Positions 45,578 to 55,403 of a stretch of 64,000 nucleotides of DNA are shown one piece after another. The stretch lies in contig NZ_KI421517.1 of NCBI RefSeq assembly GCF_000473365.1, positions 3,180,634 through 3,244,633 on the forward strand, given 5' to 3'. A program made the position numbers and the translations under genes. The DNA is from Adhaeribacter aquaticus DSM 16391. Lineage in GTDB: Bacteria; Bacteroidota; Bacteroidia; Cytophagales; Hymenobacteraceae. How positions within the stretch are numbered: position 1 is the first letter of the stretch; every line of letters starts with the position of its first letter. The notes beneath the pieces are model-generated. The model saw nothing but the letters and a program-made list of their open reading frames with translations. It was not told the origin of the DNA and ran no database searches.

Positions 45578-47101
45578 ATGCTATTAAATCAGGAAAATTT
45601 AGGGAAAATAAAAGCGGGGAGTAATTTACTAGCGCCGTCACCCGATTTATTTGAGCTGCCAGAAAAGGTGTTGCAATTTGGCACAGGGGTATTGCTACGG
45701 GGCTTGCCTGATTATTTTATCCATAAGGCTAACCAGGAAGGGGTTTTTAATGGACGGGTAGTGGTAGTTAAATCAACCGATAAAGGTGATACCGCGGAAT
45801 TTGACCAACAAGATAACCTATATACCATTTGTGTCCGGGGTTTTGAGGATGGACAGAAGGTAGAAGCAAATATTATTTGTTCTGCTATAAGCCGGGTGCT
45901 AACCGCAGGTAATAACTGGGAAGAGATTTTAACCTTTGCCACCAGTCCGGAGCTAAGTGTGGTTATATCCAATACCACCGAAGTAGGCATCCAATTAGTA
46001 GAGGATGATGTTAATGCCCAACCCCCGGTCTCGTTTCCCGGCAAACTGCTGGCAGTTTTATTAAAGCGCTACAAAGCTTTTAATGGTGATAGAACCAAAG
46101 GTTTGGTGATAGTGCCAACTGAACTTATTTCGGAAAACGGAACGCAGTTAAAAGCCATTGTAGTAGAACTGGCTCGGCAAAATAACTTAGAAGAAGCTTT
46201 TATTCAATGGGTAACAGAGGCTAATATTTTTTGTAATACCCTAGTAGACCGCATTGTGCCTGGTAAACCCGATGCTGCTTTGTTGGCTAATTTGGAAGCA
46301 GTATTGGGTTACCAGGACGATTTACTCATTATGTCCGAAGTTTACCGGCTCTGGGCTATTGAAGGAAATGAACAGGTAAAAGAAAAGCTCTCTTTTGCGC
46401 AAACAGATGCCGGTGTTATTGTGGAACCGGATATTAACCGGTACCGCGAGCTGAAGTTGCGCTTGTTGAATGGTACCCATACCCTCAGCTGCGGGTTGGC
46501 ATTCTTAGGTGGCATCCAGACGGTAAAGGAAGCCATGGATGATAAAAATCTATCCGCTTTTATCTCGGGCTTAATGCAGGAAGACATTGCTCCGGCCATT
46601 CCGTACGAAGTGGCACCGGAAGAAGCCGCAGATTTTTCCCGTAAAGTTTTGGACCGTTTCCGGAATACGCATATCGAGCACCAGTGGCTAAGCATTACCA
46701 TGAATTATACTATGAAGCTGAAAATGCGGGTGGTTCCGGTGCTGCAGCAATATTACCATCTATTTAATCAGGCTCCTGAGCATGTAGCATTTGGATTTGC
46801 GGCTTACCTATTGTTTATGAAAGCAAAGCAGCAACAAGGGGAGAAATATTTTGGCGAATTAAACAACACAAATTACCTGATAAATGATGAGCACGCGGCC
46901 TATTTCTATCAATTATGGCAATCTGCGGACTTCGAAAATATAGCGGATGAAGTCCTTAAGAACCAGGAATTTTGGGGGGCAGATTTAACCATACTGCCGG
47001 GCTTTGCCCAAACAGTACAAAAATATTTACTCCAAATGAGTTCAGAAGGCGTTTTAGCTGCTTTAAAAAGTTTGGAATCAAGAAAGATTTCTGTTGCCTG
47101 A
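45578..47101 (+). CDS. uxaB: Tagaturonate reductase
   Basis: The 507-residue long-chain mannitol-dehydrogenase-family protein has LQFGTGVLLRGLPDYFIHKAN at its N-terminus (cofactor region), VISNTTEVGI, the catalytic-region motif FCNTLVDRIVPG, and LRLLNGTHTLSCGLAFLGG in the C-terminal domain. These match UxaB, which reduces D-tagaturonate to D-altronate. The uxaA start follows three bases after the stop and uxaC is next, so the pathway assignment is firm. Confidence 0.94.
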   Translation: MLLNQENLGKIKAGSNLLAPSPDLFELPEKVLQFGTGVLLRGLPDYFIHKANQEGVFNGRVVVVKSTDKGDTAEFDQQDNLYTICVRGFEDGQKVEANIICSAISRVLTAGNNWEEILTFATSPELSVVISNTTEVGIQLVEDDVNAQPPVSFPGKLLAVLLKRYKAFNGDRTKGLVIVPTELISENGTQLKAIVVELARQNNLEEAFIQWVTEANIFCNTLVDRIVPGKPDAALLANLEAVLGYQDDLLIMSEVYRLWAIEGNEQVKEKLSFAQTDAGVIVEPDINRYRELKLRLLNGTHTLSCGLAFLGGIQTVKEAMDDKNLSAFISGLMQEDIAPAIPYEVAPEEAADFSRKVLDRFRNTHIEHQWLSITMNYTMKLKMRVVPVLQQYYHLFNQAPEHVAFGFAAYLLFMKAKQQQGEKYFGELNNTNYLINDEHAAYFYQLWQSADFENIADEVLKNQEFWGADLTILPGFAQTVQKYLLQMSSEGVLAALKSLESRKISVA

Positions 47102-47104
47102 ATT

Positions 47105-48757
47105 ATGAAACAAATTATTTTAAAAGTTCACCCTGATGATAATGTGCTGGTAGCCTTAACTGATTTAAAAAAAGGCGAAGTAGTAACGTACCAGGATGAA
47201 CAATATACTTTATTAGACAACGTAAAAGCGAAACATAAATTTGCCGCTACTATTATTCCGCAAAATAGTGAAATAATAATGTATGGCGTTTTAGTAGGGA
47301 AGGCCCAGGTAGATCTGCAGCCTGGCAATGTGCTCACCACAAGTAATATAAAACATGCCGCCAGTGATTTTGTTACCGGCGAGCGCCAGACTAACTGGGA
47401 AAAGCCGGATGTTTCCAAGTTCCAAAACCGGACTTTTATGGGTTTCCATCGCTCGGATGGCAGTGTCGGGACGGCTAATTACTGGCTGGTAGTGCCCATG
47501 GTATTTTGTGAAAACCGGAATTTGGAAGTATTGCAGGAAGCTCTGGTAACGCCACTCGGTTATGGGCGCAAACAAAAGTACCGCAACCAGGCGCAGAAAT
47601 TAATTGATTTGTACAAAGCAGGCAACGGAGTAGATGCTCTGTTACAGGCGGATGTGTTTGTAGAAACCATTGCCGAAAAAAATGATCGCTTATTTCCGAA
47701 TGTGGATGGCATTAAATTTCTGACCCACGATGGCGGTTGCGGTGGTACCCGCTTTGATGCGGAAGCCTTGTGTGGCTTATTGGCCGGCTATATTACCCAT
47801 CCCAACGTGGCTGGTGCCACGGTATTAAGTTTAGGATGTCAGAATGCTCAGGTTACTATTTTAGAAGCCGAAATCAAAAAGCGGACGCCCAATTTTGATA
47901 AACCATTAATAGTGTTGGAGCAACAAAAAGTAGGAACAGAAGCCGATCTTTTGTCTTTAGCCATAAAACAGACTTTTGCCGGACTGGTAGAAGCTAACCA
48001 AAACGAACGCCAGCCAGCTCCGCTCAGCAAAATATGTATTGGTTTAGAATGCGGTGGATCGGATGGTTTTTCCGGAATTTCGGCTAACCCGGCTATAGGT
48101 TATACTTCTGATTTATTGGTAGCCTTAGGGGGTTCGGTAATTTTAGCTGAGTTTCCGGAGCTATGTGGGGTAGAGCAAAACCTGAGTGACCGCTGCCTGA
48201 GTGTTGATCAGGCGGAGCGTTTTTCCTCCTTAATGCGGACTTATAGTGCCCGTGCGCTGGCGGTAGGTTCAGGGTTTGATATGAATCCATCGCCAGGGAA
48301 TATAAAAGACGGCTTAATAACGGATGCTATAAAATCGGCGGGAGCCGCTAAAAAAGGAGGAACCTCGCCAGTAACGGCTGTACTGGATTACCCGGAAAAA
48401 GTAACCAAACCCGGCTTAAATTTATTGTGTACGCCGGGTAATGATGTGGAATCTACTACCGCTGAAGTAGCCTCCGGAGCTAATGTGGTTTTGTTTACGA
48501 CCGGCTTAGGTACGCCTACTGGTAACCCCATTGCACCTGTAGTAAAAATAGCTTCCAATACGACCCTTTTTACTCGCATGCGCGACATTATTGATATAAA
48601 TACCGGTACCATTATAGATGGCGAAGAAACCATAGAACAGGCTGGTGAACGGATCCTGGATTATGTAATTGGCGTGGCCAGTGGTGAAATTGAAGTTAGT
48701 GCAGTACGTCATGGACAGGATGATTTTATTCCCTGGAAGCGTGGGGTATCACTTTAA
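47105..48757 (+). CDS. uxaA: Altronate dehydratase
   Basis: The 550-residue protein has the short N-terminal SAF domain (VLVALTDLKKGEVVTYQDEQYTL) and the large UxaA domain with GFHRSDGSVGTANYWLVVP, THDGGCGGTRFDAEALC, CIGLECGGSDGFSG and LCTPGNDVESTTAE. Conserved cysteines in these motifs bind the iron centre. It dehydrates D-altronate to 2-keto-3-deoxygluconate. It is the third gene of the compact uxaB-uxaA-uxaC run. Confidence 0.95.
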   Translation: MKQIILKVHPDDNVLVALTDLKKGEVVTYQDEQYTLLDNVKAKHKFAATIIPQNSEIIMYGVLVGKAQVDLQPGNVLTTSNIKHAASDFVTGERQTNWEKPDVSKFQNRTFMGFHRSDGSVGTANYWLVVPMVFCENRNLEVLQEALVTPLGYGRKQKYRNQAQKLIDLYKAGNGVDALLQADVFVETIAEKNDRLFPNVDGIKFLTHDGGCGGTRFDAEALCGLLAGYITHPNVAGATVLSLGCQNAQVTILEAEIKKRTPNFDKPLIVLEQQKVGTEADLLSLAIKQTFAGLVEANQNERQPAPLSKICIGLECGGSDGFSGISANPAIGYTSDLLVALGGSVILAEFPELCGVEQNLSDRCLSVDQAERFSSLMRTYSARALAVGSGFDMNPSPGNIKDGLITDAIKSAGAAKKGGTSPVTAVLDYPEKVTKPGLNLLCTPGNDVESTTAEVASGANVVLFTTGLGTPTGNPIAPVVKIASNTTLFTRMRDIIDINTGTIIDGEETIEQAGERILDYVIGVASGEIEVSAVRHGQDDFIPWKRGVSL

Positions 48758-48799
48758 TATATTATATAAAAATAATCAGGAGAATAAGCAGGAATAGCC

Positions 48800-50248
48800 A
48801 TGATGAATGACGTTTTAATGCCCGCGAAAGAGAAAGCAACTAATACCAGGAAAAAGTTTTTGGACGAAAACTTTTTGTTGCAATCCAAAATTGCTCAGGA
48901 GCTTTACCACGAGTTTGCGAAGCAAATGCCCATTATCGACTACCATAACCATTTGCCTCCGGAGCAAATTGCCCAAGATGTCCAATTTCAGAATATTACG
49001 CAGGTCTGGCTCTACGGCGATCATTATAAATGGCGGGCTATGCGCACCAACGGCGTAGATGAAGCCTACTCTACTGGTAACAAAAGCGATTACGAAAAAT
49101 TTGAAAAGTGGGCGGCTACTGTACCTTATACTTTACGGAACCCGCTTTACCACTGGACCCACCTGGAGTTGCAAAGATACTTTGATGTGCACGATCTGTT
49201 ATCTGGCAAAAATGCCCGGGAGGTGTATGATATCTGTACGGAAAAACTACAGTTGCCGGAGTATTCGGTTCGTAATTTATTGCGCCGGATGAACGTAGAA
49301 ACGGTTTGCACCACCGATGATCCCATTGACTCCCTGGAGCATCACCAACAGATTAAGCAAGACGGATTTGAAATAAAAGTATTACCGGCATTTCGCCCGG
49401 ATAAAGCTATGAATCCTGATAACCTGGTGGCCCTGAATGCCTATATTCAGAAGTTAGAGGCCGTTACGGATATGACTATTGATACTTATGAAACTTACTT
49501 AACTGCCCTGAAAAAACGCCACGATTATTTTGCCGCTAATGGCTGTTCTGTTTCCGATCACGGGCTGGATGAAATTTATGCCGAAGATTATACAGAATGG
49601 GAAATTAAAAGCATTTTTATTAAAATAAGATCCAACAAAAGCCTGAGTCATTCCGAAATTTTAAAGTTTAAATCCGCTATGTTGTACCAGTTTGCTATCT
49701 GGGATCATGAAAAAGGTTGGGTACAGCAATACCATTTAGGTGCCTTGCGCAACAACAATCCGCGGATGTTAAGGCAACTTGGTCCGGATACAGGTTGGGA
49801 TTCCATTGGTGATTTTAGCCAGGCCAGAGCCTTATCTAAGTTTTTATCCAAGCTGGATGCTACCGATCAATTAACCAAAACCATTTTATATAATTTAAAC
49901 CCGGCCGACAATGAATTGATGGCTACCATGGTGGGCAACTTTAATGATGGCTCTGTTGCGGGAAAAATCCAATTTGGTTCAGGCTGGTGGTTCTTGGATC
50001 AGAAGGATGGAATGACAAAACAAATGAATGCATTATCGAATATGGGTTTGTTAAGCCGTTTTGTGGGTATGCTTACAGATTCCCGCAGCTTTTTGTCTTT
50101 CCCGCGGCATGAATATTTCAGAAGAATTCTGTGCAATTTGTTTGCAGAAGATGTAGAAAACGGGGAGTTACCAAACGATATAGAATGGATTGGTAAAGTA
50201 GTACAGGATATTAGTTACTACAATGCTAAAAACTATTTTAACTTTTAA
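48800..50248 (+). CDS. uxaC: Uronate isomerase
   Basis: The 482-residue amidohydrolase-fold protein has the metal motif DYHNHLPPEQIAQD near residue 50, WLYGDHYKWRAMRTNGVDE, VCTTDDPIDSLEHH, VLPAFRPDKAMNPD and SVSDHGLDE. It interconverts D-galacturonate and D-tagaturonate (or glucuronate and fructuronate), the first cytosolic step. The start may be either of two adjacent ATGs (48800, 48803). Confidence 0.95.
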   Translation: MMNDVLMPAKEKATNTRKKFLDENFLLQSKIAQELYHEFAKQMPIIDYHNHLPPEQIAQDVQFQNITQVWLYGDHYKWRAMRTNGVDEAYSTGNKSDYEKFEKWAATVPYTLRNPLYHWTHLELQRYFDVHDLLSGKNAREVYDICTEKLQLPEYSVRNLLRRMNVETVCTTDDPIDSLEHHQQIKQDGFEIKVLPAFRPDKAMNPDNLVALNAYIQKLEAVTDMTIDTYETYLTALKKRHDYFAANGCSVSDHGLDEIYAEDYTEWEIKSIFIKIRSNKSLSHSEILKFKSAMLYQFAIWDHEKGWVQQYHLGALRNNNPRMLRQLGPDTGWDSIGDFSQARALSKFLSKLDATDQLTKTILYNLNPADNELMATMVGNFNDGSVAGKIQFGSGWWFLDQKDGMTKQMNALSNMGLLSRFVGMLTDSRSFLSFPRHEYFRRILCNLFAEDVENGELPNDIEWIGKVVQDISYYNAKNYFNF

Positions 50249-50519
50249 GTTTAAGAAAAAAGCTTTCACCAGAATAAGTAATGACAGCGGCTTTTCTAAA
50301 TCTGAAAAGGCAATAATTATTTCGTAAACCTAAAGGATTAATCCAAATCTTAGCTAATGATTAACTAGCCTGCTGGCATTATAGGCCCAGTAGGAGGGAA
50401 TACGCATGCCCATGAAATCTGCCGTTTATTGAGCTGAAATTGGGATCAGGCGCCTGGGAGCAATGGGAATAGCTAATAAAAGTATTTTCCAAAACTGGTT
50501 AAAAGGTTTAGGATTTTGA

Positions 50520-51896
50520 ATGTATGTAAAAAAAAAGCTTATGCAAGAAGTATTATCCACTACCACTCAAAATAAAATCAAGAACCCACTCAGCAATGAT
50601 GGTAAGATAGGTAGATACAGGTGGACCATTTGTTCTCTAGTATTTTTTGCCACTACCATTAATTACCTGGATCGGGTAGTAATTTCACTGCTTAAGCCTT
50701 ACCTCACGGAACAGTTTAACTGGAGCTCCGGAGATTATGCTGACATTGAAATAGCCTTTAAGTTTTCTTATGCATTAGGCATGCTGGGGGTAGGTAGTTT
50801 AATTGATAAACTAGGAACCAAAATTGGTTATGCCATGGCCACTTTTTTGTGGAGTTTAGCCGCTATCGGGCACGCCCTGGTTACCAATACATTTGGGTTT
50901 ATTGTAGCCCGGGCAGCTTTAGGTATTTCGGAAGCCGGTAACTTTCCGGCAGCAATTAAAGCTACTGCCGAATGGTTTCCTAAAAAAGAAAGGGCTTTTG
51001 CTACTGGTATTTTTAATTCCGGTTCTAATGTGGGAGCCGTAATAGCACCCTTAACCGTTCCTTTCATAGCAGAGAACTGGGGTTGGAAATGGGCTTTTAT
51101 TATAACCGGTGCCATTGGTTTTATTTGGATAATTTTCTGGTTTTTATTGTATGAAGTGCCTGCCAGACATGCTAAATTAACCAAAGCCGAATTCGACTAT
51201 ATTCACTCGGATGTAGATGATTTAGCTGCCGCAGCAGTTCAAACGGAACCTAAAACTTCCTGGTTTAAACTTTTAACTTTTAAACAAACCTGGGCTTTCG
51301 TGCTGGGCAAATTCTTAACCGACCCGATCTGGTGGTTTTATTTATTTTGGTTGCCCGATTTCCTGGACAAGCAATACGGGGTAAAAGGTACTGCCATAGG
51401 TTTGCCGGTGGCCATGGTTTATACTATGTCTAGCTTTGGTAGTATAGGCGGCGGCTGGCTGCCCTTAAACCTTATCCGAAATGGCTGGCCAGTATTTAAG
51501 GCCCGGAAAATATCGATGTTGATTTATGCCGTATGCGTGGTGCCTATTGTTTTTGCTCAGATTTTAGGTGGGGTGAGTATGTGGCTGGCTGTTTTTATAA
51601 TTGGTATTGCAGCGGCGGCGCACCAAGCCTGGAGTGCTAATATCTTTACTACTGTTTCGGATATGTTTCCGCGACGGGCTGTGGCTTCGGTTACAGGTAT
51701 TGGCGGTATGGCTGGTGGTTTGGGCGGCATTTTATTATCAGCCTTGGTGCAAAAGCGCATGTTTGTGTACTACGAAAACCTGAACCAGATAGAAACTGCC
51801 TATTTTATTATGTTCCTGATTTGTGGCGGGGCTTATTTAGGTGCTTGGGCTATCATGCAGTTGTTGGTTCCTCGACTGAAACAAATTGAAATATAA
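50520..51896 (+). CDS. ExuT-like hexuronate transporter (MFS, anion:cation symporter group)
   Basis: The 458-residue protein has twelve predicted membrane spans and MFS signatures INYLDRVVISLLKPYL (span 1) and GVGSLIDKLGTKIGYAMATFLW (loop 2-3). ARAALGISEAGNFPAAIKATAEWFPKKERAFATGIFNSGSNVGAV is typical of the hexuronate/glucarate group. It carries galacturonate or glucuronate across the inner membrane with protons. The ATG at 50541 is an alternative start. The preceding 271-bp gap shows no gene. Confidence 0.9.
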   Translation: MYVKKKLMQEVLSTTTQNKIKNPLSNDGKIGRYRWTICSLVFFATTINYLDRVVISLLKPYLTEQFNWSSGDYADIEIAFKFSYALGMLGVGSLIDKLGTKIGYAMATFLWSLAAIGHALVTNTFGFIVARAALGISEAGNFPAAIKATAEWFPKKERAFATGIFNSGSNVGAVIAPLTVPFIAENWGWKWAFIITGAIGFIWIIFWFLLYEVPARHAKLTKAEFDYIHSDVDDLAAAAVQTEPKTSWFKLLTFKQTWAFVLGKFLTDPIWWFYLFWLPDFLDKQYGVKGTAIGLPVAMVYTMSSFGSIGGGWLPLNLIRNGWPVFKARKISMLIYAVCVVPIVFAQILGGVSMWLAVFIIGIAAAAHQAWSANIFTTVSDMFPRRAVASVTGIGGMAGGLGGILLSALVQKRMFVYYENLNQIETAYFIMFLICGGAYLGAWAIMQLLVPRLKQIEI

Positions 51897-51914
51897 AAAT
51901 CCATAAGTAAGTAT

Positions 51915-53531
51915 ATGACAACAACTGAAACCCTTTTTGTAAGGGAAGATCAAATCCCGGGTGAATTTTTACTGGATGAACAAATTCATCAGAAAGAGTA
52001 CCTGAACAATGGGGTAATGCAAAAATGGGATGGTCCCTCCACTCCGGTGTTATCACCCGTACTGGTACAAACACCCGCTGGTTTAAAAAGGAAAGAAATT
52101 GGGTCTTACCCGGTATGCACCGAAAAAGAAGCCATGGAAGCGTTGGATGCAGCTGTGGCAGCCTACAATAACGGTCGTGGATATTGGCCCAGCAGCAGCA
52201 TCCAGGACCGAATAGATTGTGTGGAAAAATTTACCCGCCGCATGATAGATAAGCGTGATCTGGTAGTGAAGCTGATCATGTGGGAAATTGGGAAACCGTT
52301 TGCTGATTCGGCAAAAGAATTTGACCGTACCGTAGAATATATTTATGCTACTATTGATGCATTAAAAGATATAGACCGGCAGTCTTCGCGGTTCGAAATA
52401 GAACAAGGTATAATTGCTCAAATTAGACGTTCGCCCTTAGGGGTGGTTTTGTGCATGGGCCCCTTTAACTACCCGCTAAACGAAACTTTTACTACCCTTA
52501 TTCCGGCTTTAATAATGGGTAATACCATTTTGTTTAAGCCACCGAAGCACGGTACTTTATTGCATTATCCGTTATTAGAAGCCTTCAAAGAATGTTTTCC
52601 AGCGGGAGTGGTTAATACTATCTATGGTCGCGGCCATACTATTGTGCCGGCCATTATGCAATCAGGTAAAGTAAATGTTCTTACCTTAATCGGATCGAGC
52701 AAAGTAGCTGACCAACTTAAAAAGCTGCACCCTAAAGTAAACCGGTTACGGGCTATTCTGGGGTTAGATGCTAAGAATGCGGCTATTATTACTCCGGCTG
52801 CCGATTTGGATCTGGCGGTTTCTGAAACAGTTTTGGGTGCTTTATCTTTTAATGGCCAGCGTTGTACGGCTATTAAAATTGTTTTTGTGCATAAGCAAAT
52901 AGCCGATGCTTTTTTGAAAAAGTTAGCTATTGCGGTTGAAAAGCTAATGGTTGGTATGCCCTGGGAAAAGGGAGTAGCCTTAACTCCTTTACCAGAACCC
53001 AATAAACCAGCTTACCTGAAAGCATGTATCGAGGATGCTCTGGCTCATGGAGCACAGGTTGTAAATGAGAGAGGGGGCAAGATGGAAGAGTCTTTTGTAT
53101 ACCCAACTGTTTTATATCCAGTAAATAAGAATATGATGCTTTATCGGGAAGAGCAGTTTGGACCTCTGGTTCCGGTAGTACCATTCGATGATTTAGAGGA
53201 ACCAATCAATTATTTAATTGAGTCTACTCATGGTCAGCAGGTAAGTTTGTTTAGCAACGATCCAGAGGAAGTTGCGTCTTTAATTGATCCGTTAGTAAAT
53301 CAGGTTAGCCGGGTAAATATAAATAGCCAATGCCAACGCGGACCAGATACGTTTCCGTTTACAGGCCGTAAAGATAGTGCCGAAGGTACTTTATCGGTAG
53401 TAGATGCGTTACGGGCCTTTTCTATTCGTACGGTAGTAGCCACTAAGCTAAATGAGAACAACAAGCAGTTAATCAACAACATTGTAAGCGATCAGAACTC
53501 AGCCTTCTTAAGTACTAAATTTATAATTTAA
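51915..53531 (+). CDS. Aldehyde dehydrogenase, GapN-like (NADP-dependent glyceraldehyde-3-phosphate type)
   Basis: The 538-residue ALDH has the Asn motif GPFNYPLNET, cofactor loop LIGSSKVADQ and nucleophile C317 in SFNGQRCTA. At the position of the usual general base (34 residues before the Cys, E in ELGGK) it has G283 within ILGLDAKNA, with D285 two residues on. The subfamily resembles bacterial GapN-like enzymes. An NADPH-yielding oxidation of glyceraldehyde 3-phosphate released by the KDPG route would fit the operon; another semialdehyde is possible. It starts 18 bases after the transporter. Confidence 0.82.
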   Translation: MTTTETLFVREDQIPGEFLLDEQIHQKEYLNNGVMQKWDGPSTPVLSPVLVQTPAGLKRKEIGSYPVCTEKEAMEALDAAVAAYNNGRGYWPSSSIQDRIDCVEKFTRRMIDKRDLVVKLIMWEIGKPFADSAKEFDRTVEYIYATIDALKDIDRQSSRFEIEQGIIAQIRRSPLGVVLCMGPFNYPLNETFTTLIPALIMGNTILFKPPKHGTLLHYPLLEAFKECFPAGVVNTIYGRGHTIVPAIMQSGKVNVLTLIGSSKVADQLKKLHPKVNRLRAILGLDAKNAAIITPAADLDLAVSETVLGALSFNGQRCTAIKIVFVHKQIADAFLKKLAIAVEKLMVGMPWEKGVALTPLPEPNKPAYLKACIEDALAHGAQVVNERGGKMEESFVYPTVLYPVNKNMMLYREEQFGPLVPVVPFDDLEEPINYLIESTHGQQVSLFSNDPEEVASLIDPLVNQVSRVNINSQCQRGPDTFPFTGRKDSAEGTLSVVDALRAFSIRTVVATKLNENNKQLINNIVSDQNSAFLSTKFII

Positions 53532-53548
53532 TAAACCTATCACAGAAC

Positions 53549-53588
53549 AAAAACAGCCCAGATACAGAGTATATCCTGGGCTGTTTTT
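53549..53588 (+). terminator. Rho-independent terminator ending the uronate operon
   Basis: The arms 53549-53561 and 53576-53588 are perfect 13-base complements (aaaaacagcccag) with a 14-base loop and a T5 tail, directly after the ALDH gene. Confidence 0.9.
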
Positions 53589-53692
53589 GTTCCGGGTCAA
53601 ACGCACTGTTACCTTATTTTTTCCGGTTTATATTTCTTAACCCGACTCAGGTATTTTAATCTTAAATAAAAATTTCACGTGCTACTCAGGGT

Positions 53693-54124
53693 ATGAAAAG
53701 AATATCGTTTTTCTTTTTAATAGTTTTATTATGGAATGCCGGACCTTTACAGGCGCAAAATAAAGCTGAAAAACAAGTTGCTGTTGCGGTAGAAAAGCTA
53801 CGACTAGGTATGATAGATGCTAATGAGCCTGCCTTAAATAAATTAGTTATGGAAGAGTTAAGTTATGGGCATTCCAGCGGTAAAGTAGAAACCAAAACTG
53901 AATTTATAAAAGCATTATCCAGCGGAAACTCGGATTTTAAAACCATTGAATTTTCGAATCAAGTAGTAAGAGTAGTTGGTAAAACTGCTTTAGTGCGCCA
54001 CCTGTTAACAGCCAGAACCAATGATAAGGGTGTGCCTGATTCGGTTAAATTAACCATTTTACTTGTTTGGCAAAAACAACATAGAGAATGGCGTTTGTTA
54101 GCCCGCCAGGCAATAAAAGCCTAA
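53693..54124 (+). CDS. Secreted NTF2-like (DUF4440-type) protein
   Basis: The 143-residue protein has a signal peptide ending GPLQAQ. The mature part matches the SnoaL/DUF4440 NTF2-like fold: ANEPALNKLVMEELSYGHSSGKVETKTEFIKAL and the C-terminal strand VWQKQHREWRLLARQA. Such proteins are often of unknown function and sometimes bind small ligands. It sits after the pectin-locus terminator, so involvement in pectin use is not implied. Confidence 0.8.
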   Translation: MKRISFFFLIVLLWNAGPLQAQNKAEKQVAVAVEKLRLGMIDANEPALNKLVMEELSYGHSSGKVETKTEFIKALSSGNSDFKTIEFSNQVVRVVGKTALVRHLLTARTNDKGVPDSVKLTILLVWQKQHREWRLLARQAIKA

Positions 54125-54959
54125 TTTAAAATTTGAAAGATCTTTAGCATTTTATAAAGCTTAGTAGCTTTTAAATTATTAAAAGCCATACCGATTATAT
54201 ACGTTTATAGATGTTGTAGGAAGTATCTTTAACCTGATCTAAAAGCAGTAAAAGTTCAGCACAGTTAGCTGGTCAATCAATGGAGTATTTCTCTGGAGCG
54301 GCATTAAGTAAAGAGGAAGAAGTTACTCCTGTACCTAAAGAATAGAAAAATTTTGTAAGGCTTCTGTCTCTCTTTGATTGTATATACTAAGAAAGTATTC
54401 GCCTCTGGCGAAAAGCCATAAGAATAGGTGTGGCTATCGTTAAAGAAGAATTCAGTGGTAAGGTACTGCGATTAGGCCTGAACCTTAAATTACTATCTGA
54501 AACTGCTGCATCAGAGTATAAATATTCTCGGTATCAGATTTGAGCCTCTTTTATCTGATCTTAAGATCATTGCCACCGTGTCTTCTTTTATTTAATTTGA
54601 TTTTATAGAGAATAAAATCTATTAATTTATATATCCCAAAAACAAGTGTCATGGATATAACAATGAAGGCTAGAATAACCTGCCAATGGGTGCCAAAGGA
54701 AATCATAATAAAAATTACCTGGATTGGGTAACTTACTACTAAACCATTCAGGAGAAGGAATGTTTAGTAAATTTTAATTTTTCTGAAAAAAATAAAAATT
54801 ATATGAGGTCTTTGTTTGCTGTTTAAAAATCAGGGATATTAAAGAAAGTTTATTTTAAAAGATAAATAATTATACTTAAGAGTATTGTGAAGTTTTGTAG
54901 GTGTAATTAGTGATAAGATTGAATATTGGATCTAAGCGTTCTAATGGTTTTTCACTCGC
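54125..54959. other. Mostly non-coding region with one small minus-strand gene
   Basis: Apart from the 51-codon frame at 54551-54706 there are only short broken frames. One plus-strand stretch around 54430-54543 (VKEEFSGKVLRLGLNLKLLS) might be the tail of a decayed gene, but it has no clear relative or start. Confidence 0.4.
54551..54706 (-). CDS. Small single-span membrane protein (51 residues)
   Basis: The uninterrupted frame starts at ATG 54706 and stops at 54551. It encodes a short polar start (MISFGTHWQ), one strongly hydrophobic span (VILAFIVISMTLVFGIYKLI) and a basic tail (KIKLNKRRHGGNDLKIR), so the tail should face the cytoplasm. No function is recognised. A protein of identical length and layout, but little sequence likeness, is at 61338-61493. 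Confidence 0.45.
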   Translation of the reverse strand: MISFGTHWQVILAFIVISMTLVFGIYKLIDFILYKIKLNKRRHGGNDLKIR

Positions 54960-55403
54960 TTAATTGTTAGGTAAGGATAAGAGCCATTCTTTGGCAGAAC
55001 GTTCATCATTAAATAAATAAATTTCAAAGTGATTATCGATACGTTCATGTAATTGATGAAAAGACATTTGGCCATATATGCCAGGGGCTAGCACCTGAGC
55101 TAAATAATGTAAGCCTAAAGCTCTTACTTTAGGTGTCCATTCCTGTGTAATCCAATCATTAGCAACATCCCAGGGACCAATTAATTCCTCATGGCTGTTT
55201 AATAATTTTTCACAAGGTAGTTTCTCCATCATTTTGGCATAATAAGAGCCCCCTTCTTTTACTGTTTCCAAAGTTTGTCGTCCTACCCAATGCGCCAGTA
55301 TGTATTCATTATCAGACATGCGCTCAATTTGCAAATAAACATCTCCATTTGGCTTTTTTAATTCTACTCTGCTTTCAAGGTTAGTACTCAGGATCCCTTC
55401 CAT
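54960..55403 (-). CDS. STAS/SpoIIAA-like small protein, paralogue A
   Basis: The 147-residue soluble protein resembles the SpoIIAA/STAS-like fold seen in many short Cytophagales proteins. Its pattern is an N-terminal beta strand pair (VYLQIERMSDNEYILAHWVG), central ITQEWTPKVRALGLHYLAQVLAP, and C-terminal FEIYLFNDERSAKEWLLSLP. The closing S/A-x-x-WL motif is shared with the proteins at 55637 and 63134. Function is unknown; related proteins often accompany two-component regulators. Confidence 0.6.
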   Translation of the reverse strand: MEGILSTNLESRVELKKPNGDVYLQIERMSDNEYILAHWVGRQTLETVKEGGSYYAKMMEKLPCEKLLNSHEELIGPWDVANDWITQEWTPKVRALGLHYLAQVLAPGIYGQMSFHQLHERIDNHFEIYLFNDERSAKEWLLSLPNN

